64,000 nucleotides of DNA from Eunapius fragilis (lineage: Eukaryota > Porifera > Demospongiae > Spongillida > Spongillidae): NCBI GenBank assembly GCA_963681505.1, contig OY811987.1:1695066-1759065 (forward strand). The letters are read 5' to 3'. The notes below the pieces were generated by a model that was not told the origin of the DNA, made no database searches, and saw only the letters and a program-made list of their open reading frames with translations. Shown here in pieces: positions 42,915 through 53,411 of this stretch. The first letter of the stretch is position 1. The number at the start of each line of letters is the position of its first letter. A program made the position numbers and the translations under genes.

Positions 42915-43712
42915 TATACACCGAATCGTCTACGCGTAGATGATATATGGGACGGCGATTTAACATGAACTCGGAAATTATGTGTACAATCAAATACGCT
43001 GCAATGTGGTCTAGGCATGCAAAAAGATACATGTTGGTCAACAATTTCCAGACCTTACGCTACACCGTCCACTGTCCAGATTCACTTGGTAAGAAGGTCA
43101 TGCAAAATCCGACCATAATTATCGACTTGCTATCATGATATGGAACAGTGCCCAGCAAAATCACCCCTATGATATCAAATTTTACAGGACAAGCAAAAGA
43201 AAAGTAACGCTCGCATTGAAATGTATGGCTAATTATAAATTCAGTACCTTATAACTTTATGACGGATAGCCCAATTTTGGATGCGTAAGGACCATTTGAT
43301 AGAAACTCTTTGGAGTTCACTGAAAATCCAAAAATTTGAAAACTTGAAAAACTATCCAGAAGGGTGATTTTGCTGGACACTAATGCTTACGTCATTATAG
43401 CCTGGGTCAGTCAAACCGTACCCTCCAATGATCGTTCAGTAATACTGGTTAGTGAAATTCATAACCACGTGCTACGCTTCAGCATTAATGCAACGATAGT
43501 GTAGTTGCGTGGTGACCAACCATAAAAATATTTACCAATTCATATCGCAATTACCGTACAAGGCAATCGCTCAGAAACGACTGTTTGGGGTAAGTGCACG
43601 AAGGGCGTGGCATATAGGGCCCTCACTACCGCTCTCGTTCACCGCCTAATGATGTGTACTAGCGTCTTGCGTGCTAACCGTCTTCCTTCTTCAAATTGTA
43701 GGTTCTGGATAA
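42915..43712. promoter_or_regulatory. 5' flank of the right ATE1 fusion gene
   Basis: Mirror copy of 9133-9930, including the MITE. No obvious TATA box. Confidence 0.5.
43147..43381. mobile_element. MITE with CCAGCAAAATCACCC inverted ends (right arm)
   Basis: Mirror copy of 9464-9698, 235 bp. Confidence 0.7.
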
Positions 43713-46700
43713 ATGCAGCTCGATGCACCGAGTGGGCCTTTTTCGTCGAAACCTCAAGTGAGAGATTCATATACCTTGCGGTCGCCATATTTACCCGTCC
43801 CTGCGCTTCCATACGTACAGCAGGATGAGGACCGCGAGCTGCTGGTCAGTTTCTTACAGGACCATAACCATGGCGGATTATATGACAATCGACAAGTGCA
43901 AAGGTTTGGAACCATATTTTGTTGTAGCGGGTAATCCTTTCTTTATACGGAGACAGTTGAAATTCGCCAAATTATATAACCGTCTCTACAAAAGGATTAT
44001 AATAACCGTAACCGTGGATATAGGATAAAATACAAATACAACCAACAGAGTTAAGTTTCGTTCTTTTTCATTCTCAATTGGCAATTGGCTGACAATTGCA
44101 AAATGGCACATGGTTTTAATAAGCAGATGAATAACTAAAGTTGACATTTAATAACACAAACGCATGGCCTTATATAGCAATAATATAAGTTTTAGGCGTG
44201 GGCTATTTAGATTGCGGGTGGACAGGAAACTAAAGACCAGTTTGGAGTGGCCTAATTCCCATGATTTAACATTCCACCCTCCTCCCCTTCCCTCTCAATC
44301 CCTAACCTGTCAACTCCCCCACCTCTCCTTCCCCTCTCCTCCCATCCGCTAACCTTCCCACCCTTCCTCCTTCCTTCATTTTCCTCTTCCTCCCTGTACC
44401 CTCCACCCACTCTTTCTTCGTATCCTCCCACTTGCCTTATGAAACTCTCAGGCTTCTTGATGCTATGCCGAAACTTCTGAAAACATATCCTGGAGATGAA
44501 AGTGTTTTCACCCTGGTCTTTGATGCCATGCCACTCTGCAAGCCCTTCCTTATCACTCCAGACAACACTGAAACATTCACCACCCTCCAAAGAGAAGCCT
44601 TGAGTACAGTGGTCACCAAAAGCCCCATCCTTTGTCACAAGGCACTTGTCTTTGCTGCGTCCCTGTGGGGTGACCATGGAGTACCTATGGCAGTGGGCAT
44701 CAATGTAATATCACCTTTGATTAAGGTGGCCCTTGATTTAGAGAAGAATAAGAATGACACCATGGTGTTCAGCAGCTGCAACACATTTCTGAGAGCCATC
44801 TTGGCAGTGCTGGACAGGAACCAGCTGAAAGAGCTTGAGCAGATGGGCATTGAGTGTCAGCTTTATCAACTTCTTGAGCAGTACGCTCAAATGGACCTGG
44901 TCCAACTAGAGGCCCTGCTGGCATGCATGGTGACCATTGCAGAGACCAGCACAGCATCCATCACCACCGCCTGGAACGAGACCTTGGCTAACTCCTTGGT
45001 CGCCATTGCCTGCATGCAGCCTACCTCGACGTCCATAGCTGTGCAGATTCACATGTGGAGGCTGTTGGCCGTCCACAGCCGGCGTATGGGCAAGCAGGCC
45101 CGAGTATCTGATGACATCATGGGTGCAGCTGTTTCAGCACTGGGGTGTGGCAGCTCCTCCCTCTCAGATTTAGTCATTTCCTTTTTGAGGGATGCTTGCG
45201 GAGCCAACACAGACGTCACAAGGAAATGTGTCAATTATCCCGGCCTTGTAGGTGCCCTCATCCCATTCGTCAGGTCAGGTTCCTGGAGCAGCACAATGGA
45301 ATGCACTTTCAGTTTGCTGTTGATGATGATACCTATAGCCCCCTCTAAGTCTGTAACAGCCGGTTTCAGTATCATTGACATGTTTTTAGATTGTGCAAGG
45401 CTAAATCTGGATGTTTGTGTTGATCCCACCTGCACAGCAATATGGAAAATCATTTCCTTGTCATATACAGTGGCGGAACGTCTTGCTAAGAAAGAGTTTT
45501 ACACGTGTGACAGTTCTGCCTTCTTCGCAGAGGCACTGTCTCATGAAGTGGTCTACTCCAATGAAGTACGGTTGAAATCAGTGTATGCGACTCTCACACT
45601 TGTTCTGAAAGGCGGCTCCAACACAAACCTGTACAGCCGTGAATTCCTTTCTTCTCTTATAAAATTTATTGAGCGTGATTTTACTTTGCCCAGCTGTGCA
45701 GAGGCGGCGATAAACATGTGGCTGAGGTACCTGCCCCCCAAAGACAATGCCAAGGGCGTGGCCGAGACACTTCACGCCTGTGCGTTTCACGGGTCACTGA
45801 CGAAGGCACTGCCTCGGATGGTCAATACGGTGGATGAGATCCTGCTCAGCAATGCCACCTTTCTGCTCACTGTTCTCGTGCAGTTGTACAAGGATGCCAA
45901 GGTGGACATGACTGTTGTCGTGAAATGTGGCCTCTGTGACTTCATTGCTGATCACCTGAGAACTGCAAATCTACACAAGACAGTCCATTCGCCTCAGGTG
46001 GTCCACAATCTATGCGTCACACTGTTCGACATCATACTGGATAAGGAAACCTGCTTGGAACTTTACAGGGTGGGCTATGTACGCAAGGTACAGGCATACC
46101 TGATAGAGAAGAACTACCACCATATCTGTTTAGATCTGATGAAGAATAATCCAATGTCAGAAGACACCAACGTCATGACTGCATGCTGTTTCATGCTGAT
46201 GGTTTTGTCACAGGATGACACTGTTAAGAAAACACTTGTAGCATCGGGTTGTACCCAAGCACTCATTAGCGTCTTGATAGTTCACCACAGCATTTCCGAC
46301 TTGGTCTCACGTGCGCTTGGTTTACTGGCCATTCTAATGTGGCTGCCTTCTGACATCAAGTGTGCTTTTGAGGATGTTTTTAGTATTGTGCACACGGTGA
46401 ATCAGGTTCGGCATGGTAAACAGGATCGTTACGTCCTGATGAACGTAGCCCTCTGGTTCTTCTTACAGTTGATCCAGCTGGACCACATGATCCCAGTTAT
46501 CCGTAAGGCTGTAGATATCAATGTGATCGTCAGAGCCAAGAACAACACACGTGTGCAAGGTCTGAGTGCCGTTGCCACCACGCTTGTAGAACAGCTTTTC
46601 CTCAACTGCATAACATCCCAGGGGGAACCCATACCTGGTTGTTTGGCTCTTGATACACAATATTGCTGGCCCCCAAAGGTCAGCTCTGACCCAGCAGCTA

Positions 46701-47956
46701 GTGGTCTGGGCCAGTGCATTCCTCTTGCACCTGTGCTGGACCAGACCTGCATACAACAGCTGACTTCTCTTGGACTGAGCATGCACAAACCCCTACTGCG
46801 TATAGGGCAGATTGACGGTTCCCAGGCCAGCCCATGCGGCTGCCATGTCAACAAGAGTCAGCATGACAACCTGATGGTACGTCCCCATGGACTTACCCTC
46901 GAGCAGTATCAACAACTCATCGACTACGGATGGTTTAGGAGAGGCGGAGTCAAGCTGTACCGGACCACTCAGTGTCATGATGTCAGGTGTTCTATGTGGG
47001 AGACCAGGGTTCTGGTGAGGGATTTTGACTATCATTCACACAAGAGCTTCGCTAAGGTCATGAGAAGGATGCCAGTTGGCCGTCTAACTGTGGAGACAGT
47101 GCCAGCACAGTACTCCCAAGAATCCCATGAGCTGTACAATAGTTACAACGTGGGACGCCATGATAAGCATCCGGCTTCGGATTATGGTTATCGAGAGTAT
47201 TCTGTCGATAGCCCAATTAGGAATCAGACAGTGGATGGGATTGAGTACGGAAGTTTTCACCAGTTGTATCGATTGGATGGAAAGCTTGTGGCTGTTAGTC
47301 TGATTGATATAGTCCCAAAGGGCATTGTCAGTCTGTACATGTGGTACAGTCTGGAGAAGGAAGTATCCAAGTACTCACTTGGAGTTTATTCTGCTCTCAA
47401 AGAGATAGAGTTTGTTCGAGAACTGAGCAAGAAGAATCCAGAGATGAAGTATTACTACCTCGAGGGATGGAATGTAAATATCAAGAAGCTTGCCTACAAG
47501 ACCAACTACTCTCCTGAATCATTTTACTGCGCCTGTATAACACCAGAGTGGCTTCCATCCTTGGAGGCTGTGAAAGAGGCTACAGAGAAGTACCTCAGGG
47601 AACACACACATGATAAAAATGGCCTTCCATCTAGTAATGCCACTTCACCCATAGTTGTTTCGGAGACTACAGACAAGGGCAAACAAGTATCACCTGATGT
47701 GCCATGTTCAGCATTTGAGAATGACAGAGCAAAGTACCAGCAACTGACAGGGCACAGGCCTGATGTTAGCAAGATGGTGGTCTGTTTGAACTATGCCACA
47801 TACATGTACCTTGGTGAGGTGTTCTCAAGGTTTGGTGTAGACAAGATTCAGAGAGAGCTAATGGAGAGAAGATTTGAGGAACTTATTGTAGCCATAGGCC
47901 CAGAGCTGGGTTCAAACCTAGTAATTGATCTGAAGGTTACTTCATTAGAAAACTAA
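43713..47956 (+). CDS. ARM-repeat/arginyl-tRNA--protein transferase (ATE1) fusion protein, right-arm copy
   Basis: Exon 1 is 43713-43903, intron 43904-44451 (548 bp), exon 2 is 44452-47956; about 1231 aa. Exon 1 (MQLDAPSGPFSSKPQV...) ends in AG. The acceptor CTCAG/G restores AGG and continues LLDAMPKLL. The ARM-like part and the ATE1 part are as in the left copy, with scattered substitutions. Relative to the left copy about 30 residues of the ARM region are missing in frame, after YRVGYV (near 46080). ATE1 blocks YGSFHQLYRLDGK, LIDIVPKGIVSLY, YSLGVYSALKEIEF, MKYYYLEGW and YKTNYSPESFYC are intact. No stop or frame shift was seen, so this copy may be active. Confidence 0.82.
43904..44451 (+). 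other. Intron of the right ATE1 fusion gene with a long polypyrimidine tract
   Basis: GT at 43904 and AG at 44450-44451, preceded by about 180 bases of nearly pure pyrimidine (44270-44435). Confidence 0.7.
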
Positions 47957-48104
47957 GCCAGACATGTTTTGAAAAGAAAAAATTATTTGTGTGTCGTTGT
48001 GTCCAAGCTATATGTGTGTGAAATAGTATAATGATGAGTTTCATTTCCAGAAATGTGAATTGACAATAGTCCCATAATGCTGGATATGGCATGTTATTTG
48101 TGCC
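47957..48104 (+). other. 3' flank of the right ATE1 gene, shared with the third copy
   Basis: About 130 bases match 62945-63076 reversed. No AATAAA signal was found close to the stop codon. Confidence 0.55.
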
Positions 48105-48330
48105 ACATCGATCGCACAATCGATACGCAGCGCGCACACGCGACCACAATAGCACGCAGCACACGCACGACGTCACGGCTTGTGAATACTATTACTAACT
48201 TGCAGCACACGCACGACGTCACGGCTTGTGAATACTATTACTAACTGTAAGCACACGCACGACGTCACGGCTATGAATATTACACGCCATTACGGCAATT
48301 CTTTCTCGCACAACGTCGCGGCTATAGACG
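48105..48330. repeat. CRE-like tandem repeats downstream of the right ATE1 gene
   Basis: The unit CACACGCACGACGTCACGGC (containing GACGTCA) recurs about four times with spacers GAATACTATTACTAAC or ATGAATATTACAC. The same repeats lie at 57130-57430 next to the third ATE1 locus. GACGTCA is close to the ATF/CREB site. Confidence 0.7.
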
Positions 48331-48591
48331 TCCAGAATCGAGACGCTCGACGAGTTAGAGTCCTCCCGCAATTCGGTACATGCTGATCCTGAACAAAAGC
48401 GGGCGCCTCGTCGTGACGGTAATTGAAGTTGGGGAAGTGGGGGAAGGGGAGGGGGGGAGGGGGGGGGGGGGGCATATTATAAGTGCCCGATCTTCAATTG
48501 ACGAGGCAACGCGTCATAGCTATAACTTGTCAATACTTGCCAGTGTTTGCAGATATCATCGACAATAAAATTAAAATTAGAGGAAACAATG
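48331..48591. other. Spacer with G-tract flanked by an inverted repeat
   Basis: GCCTCGTC...AATTGAAG near 48405-48430 is mirrored by CTTCAATTGACGAGGC at 48491-48506 around a G-rich tract. No gene. Confidence 0.4.
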
Positions 48592-48862
48592 CAAGTAAAG
48601 AAAAACATTCTCTAACGAGAAAGTTGGTGGGATATAGGAATTGGAGTCAAAGGTTGTTTAAGAAGGAAGGGAACAAGGTTGAAAAGTGAGACAAAAACGA
48701 TATATTTCTTTTGGTTCTGTTACATTTACATGTGCTAAGTATAGGATTCTTGTCTCATTTTTCTTTTCCCCAAAACCTTGTTCCCTTCCTTTCTACACCA
48801 CCTTTGCCTTCAATTCCTATATCCCACCAACTTTCTCGTTAGAGAATGTTTTTCTTTACTTG
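48592..48862. mobile_element. Stand-alone A-type 3' hairpin, 271 bp
   Basis: It starts CAAGTAAAGAAAAACATTCT and ends with the complement AGAATGTTTTTCTTTACTTG, followed by T. The centre holds GTGCTAAGTATAGG. It is the complete form of the hairpin at 31835-32033. No 5' element part was found next to it, so it is either a solo hairpin MITE or the end of a decayed element. Confidence 0.7.
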
Positions 48863-49429
48863 TTATTGTTATGCCTTCATACGATTGTTAACATTGAAAT
48901 GCATATCCTTGGCTGCCTGCAATGCGTATGAAACAATGGATTCTCGTTTCACTTGTATTATGTTTTACCTGGCTATTATTGATTTTGGGTTGTAGATGCG
49001 CAATTATTTAGAACAAAGAAATGAAATGCATAAAACCCCTATACAACAGCCATTGAAGTTTCCGTGTTGCCCAGAACCCCACCACCACAGCCCACCAAGC
49101 CTAATATGTAACTAAACTTAACTATACTAAACACTTATTTGTGTTATTTAATGTTATTTTATATTGACACTTAGAATAATTGAGACAGTACAATAAACAG
49201 TGTTATCAGATTATGTCACGAACGTTCTTGCATTGGATGCAAGTAGTGCAAGGTTCATTGTAGGCTGGGGAAATGAATTTGTGCATCTCCATTGAAAGGA
49301 TAAACAGGGTGCAAAATTTGAAAACAGGTATACTCATCCGCAGGTGGATTACATCACCGCATTTCCTATCGAACGTGCAGTGATGTAATTTATGTTATGG
49401 ACTGGGGCTGTGATTGTACATTATTTAAC
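48863..49429. other. Gene-free stretch with a MULE end remnant
   Basis: Near 49340-49360, GCAGGTGGATTACATCACCG matches the inner TIR of the MULE-like element at 19537. Nothing else was recognised. Confidence 0.4.
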
Positions 49430-50724
49430 TAGCTTGCACCCGCGCCGTGAAAAATCAGGGGCTGATTATTTTAAATTTACTACCAACAGGTTCTAGTATA
49501 CGGTTACAACGCAACCTCTATAACATGCCCACACAATACAAATACTTCATGGAATTTCTAGTAACTACATGTTTTCGGCCTGTACTATGAGACATGAGAG
49601 TGAACCACCACAATAGCGTTGCTTTATTAATTGTTACTGTACAGGCATGTATAGGTTTTCTGGCAAGCATGGTCGCAAAGTACGCGTTGCTATGTACTTT
49701 TTGTGGGAGGTGGTCGTTCCTATTGGTTGCTAGGTACGCGAACATACCTATAGCAACCAATAGGCGCTAGGCCGAGTGTATAAATAAGTTACGCGGACTT
49801 ACGACGTACGTACGTACGTTGGAAATTATTTTTAACTTACCACCTGTTCTAGCATACGGTTTACTACGCAACCTCTATATTATTAGTATATAACATGCCC
49901 AAGCAATACAAGTACTTCATGGAATTATTAGTAACTACATGCATGTTTTCGGCCTGTACTATGAGACTTGAGAGTGAACCACCACAATTGCGTTGCTTTA
50001 ATTGTGATGGCATTAGGTTTTGTGCCGGGCAAGCATGCATGGTCGCTAAATACGCGTTGCTATGTGGGAGATGGTCGTTCCTATTGGTTGCTAGGTACGC
50101 GTACATACTTAGCAACCAATAGGCGCTAGGCCGAGTATAGAAATAAGTTACGCGGACGTATTACGTAGGAAACTAATACTATACGTCCTAACTCATCTAC
50201 TCGGCCTAGCGCCTATATTGGTTGCTAGGTAAGCGTACCTTACCTAGCAACCAATAAGAACGACCACCTTCCACAAAGGTACATAGCAACGCGTACTTAG
50301 TGACCATGCCTGCCACAAAGCCTACATGCCTGTACAGGTATAATAATGCAGAAAAAATAAAGGCAACGCTATTGTGGTTCATACTCAAGTCTCATCGTAC
50401 AGGCCGAAAACATGTATTTACTATCTGACATAATAATTCCATAAAGTAAATGGAATAAATGCACATACAGATATTAATTAATATATCCTACCCATGCACT
50501 ATCGTTTCCCCACTTATGTATCAGTTTGTATTGCGCGGGCATGCATGTTATATATAGGTTGCGAGTGCGTAGTAACCATATGTTCAGTAGAACAGGTGGT
50601 AGATTATATTGCACCATTGAGTAAAACAGTAAAAAAAGAGAAGCTAGGAGGTAGACCAACTGTTCATCTGGCTAATGAACAGCGAGACGAATAACAACCC
50701 GTGATTTTTCACGGGGGCACGCTA
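49430..50724. mobile_element. TIR DNA element of unknown superfamily, 1.3 kb
   Basis: The left end TAGCTTGCACCCGCGCCGTG and the right end, reversed, TAGCGTGCCCCCGTGAAAAA share TAGC-TGC-CCCG and then GTGAAAAATCA[GC]GGG. Inside, a block of about 320 bp occurs twice in direct order (from 49480 and from 49830) and once more in inverted order (50190-50430), marked by AACCAATAGGCGCTAGGCCG. No transposase was seen. Confidence 0.55.
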
Positions 50725-52500
50725 TTTGTATTATAGTATTTTGAATACCATTAGCAACAGGTTGGAACACCTCCTCCTGTAAAGTGACCGAGCTTAGGAA
50801 ATCAGATTGCCTATCTTAGCTATATGTATGTTGTGTACACACATCACTGTGCTAAAAGTGTGGAATACGCAAACTGACATACGCCTGAGTAAGTATAAGA
50901 TGGCGTATATTCAAGAATCCGCAGGCGTAAAATACGCCACTGTTTATGTAGGCAGGTCTTCGATAGATGAAGTATACGCCCGTGAGTATATTACTGTGTA
51001 TAATCAAGTTTCACATATTCAGTTTTGTGTGTATTTTTTATAAACAATAAATAAAGAAATAATAAAATGATGAAAAAGTTTTGCATTGCTGAAAGGTTGA
51101 CCTTGGATGATTCAAAGAGATGTTGTGGCCTGTGGTATGATGAGCGGGAATCCCTGAAGGCACATGACAGCTGATCTTACGAGGGAGAAGCTCAATTTGC
51201 AACGAAACCAGAATAATGTTTTTCTGTATGGCTGCTCCTGCTTGTCTGCGTTTATACTTGTCTGCAAGTATACGCTTTATTAAGCATGCAATAATTACTA
51301 CTGCACTGAAAGAGCGCTTAGGGATTACTAAGAGAAAAAAAACACCCATTGTGGCGATCAGAAGCGTTCAAAGATCTAATCCAAGATGCGGATTCACGCT
51401 GCTGTGACACGGAGAGCAGTTCCAAGCGTCTGAAGAAAAAACGCGTCGACGCGGAGAGCCGCTTCCCACCTCTGCCCCAACAAACGCCGAGCCTTGGATG
51501 GTACATACAGCGTCACCAGAGTTTTGACTTTTTGTCCAACTTTACTTTCTAGTCCACTTGTCCTGTTCACATGCATGTAGCCGTTGCTCGAGGCTCGAGC
51601 GCGACTTGTATCAATCATTTAACAGAAGAAATTAATCAACTACCACACCCACTGGTTGAATTTTATGTTTACAACACGTGTTTCGAAGTTATAGTCTACG
51701 GATGCTGCTGGGCGTCAATGAATGGTGCTATGTCTGCTAGGACTTTCAGTAGAGGAAGTCCCTGCAGACGTTAAGTTTTGTGAGCGGGTCCCTACTAAAG
51801 CCCATATCGATCACTCAGGCCCCTAGTTGAGTTTGGTCACATCTTATATACATGTGAACAAATGGAGCAACTGAGTGCCTGCACTATGGATCCATGTTCA
51901 AATCTGGGATGTGAACAACGCAAGTAAGTCGCCTAATTTTGAAAGTTCTTGTCAATCTAAGCACACATAGTCCAGTCTAAACGAGGCTCAGTGTGCTTGG
52001 GTAGCAGCCAAAGAGCGCGATAGGCCTATGCGTGTAAAGTACTGCACTTGCATGACGCTCTGAGCACATTTTATAAAAGCGTGCCTGCTTGTATTAACCC
52101 TACGTGTTTGTATCTTCAGCATGTGCAGGAGGGAGTGCTGCTTCTGGCCCTTGTTTTTATAAACGTTGAAACTACCACTCACAATGGTTACACCTGAAGA
52201 AACCTGTGAACAGAATGAGGTGTTCACAACCAGCTTAAGGTATTGTAAACTGGATGAATAATATATGGAAAGGAAGTATTTATATAAATAATAATTATTA
52301 TTATAGCTCGTTATTTTTAAGGTGCAGGTGGTGGTAGTGACGTATATATGTGTATGTGTACTTGCATGCGTATGCATATACATTGGTGTGTTGAATTGCA
52401 TTTGCCATTGTAGTGTGTGGGTTTGTTATTGCTCCCATGCACCTCCAGGTTTGACAAACCCACCCCCTGGTCTACAGGTACCATGTTAGGAAGAATTGGG
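50725..52500. other. Gene-poor stretch
   Basis: I find no recognisable protein, terminal repeats or RNA gene. The short open frames here have no family resemblance. A weak segment near 51350-51550 is charged (SSSKRLKKKRVDAESR) and could be an eroded transposase N-terminus, but this is not supported. Confidence 0.4.
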
Positions 52501-52520
52501 AATAGTAACTAGTACTCCTT

Positions 52521-52678
52521 AGTGTGTGTATGTGTGTGTGCATGTGTGTGTATGCCTATGTGTGGACATCTGTGTGTGTGGTGTGTGTGTGCATGTGTGT
52601 GGACATCTGTCTGTGTGGAAAATCTGTCTGTGTATGTGGACATCAGTCTGTATACATGCAAGTGTGTCTGTGTGGACA

Positions 52679-52712
<34 letters not shown>

Positions 52713-52765
52713 TGTGTGGACATCTGTCTGTATGTGCATGTGTGTCTGAGTGTGTGTGAACATCA
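52521..52765. repeat. TG-rich microsatellite/minisatellite
   Basis: Runs of TG with the unit TGTGTGGACATCTGTCTG, the same motif as the large array at 53.4-55.5 kb. Confidence 0.9.
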
Positions 52766-52879
52766 ATCTGTGTACCAGTGGTGGCAGAATGGGGTGGGGT
52801 GGGGGGGCTGGAGGGTCTTTAGCCTCCCTAATGGGGGCGAAGGTGGGGCTGAGCCCCCCTAATTGAGTGTGCCTTATAA

Positions 52880-53267
52880 TTAATAAATTAACATCGAACA
52901 ACTAGGAGTTCTTATAGATGCTATTCATGTTGCTCTGCCTCATGTGAAGAAGGTCACAAGTATTCAGATGATATCTGAAGCAATGTGCACTTATGCCAAC
53001 AGGCAAATGTTTACAGAAGTGCATAACCTTTTGAGGTTGTCTTTCACGATCCCTGTAACTTCTTCCATGTCAGAAAAAAGCTTTTCAGCTTTGAAGCGAT
53101 TGCTAATATATCTAAGATTGACCATGACAGAGAAAAGATTGAACAATTGCTTTTTACTACATGTTCCCAAAGATACTACTGAAGCTATTGATTTGGTAGA
53201 GGTTGCAAAGGATTTCATCGCGTGCAACGATGAATGCAGAGCATGTTTTGGAACGTTTAAGTGTTAG
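52880..53267 (+). pseudogene. hAT transposase C-terminal fragment (ZMYM/TTF-type)
   Basis: The translation reads EVHNLLRLSFTIPVTSSMSE, then KSFSALKRLLIYLRLTMTEK and RLNNCFLLHVPKD. The block SxxSE-SFSALKRLKTYLRxTM--RLN is the dimerisation end of hAT transposases of the TTF-type/ZMYM-like group. Only the last about 110 codons are present, and the frame is open to its own stop at 53265-53267. It lies between two arrays of the same minisatellite and is probably a leftover fragment. Confidence 0.7.
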
Positions 53268-53359
53268 CCAAGTAGTATTAATATTTATGAATTTCATTGA
53301 CTATATTTATATAGCGCCACCCCACCCCACTCCCAATAATTTTGACCTTCCGCGTACAT

Positions 53360-53373
53360 ATGCAAGTGAGTGA

Positions 53374-53411
<38 letters not shown>

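Noticed and set aside
52522-52901. Cys/Val-rich frames
   Set aside because: Translations of TG repeats.
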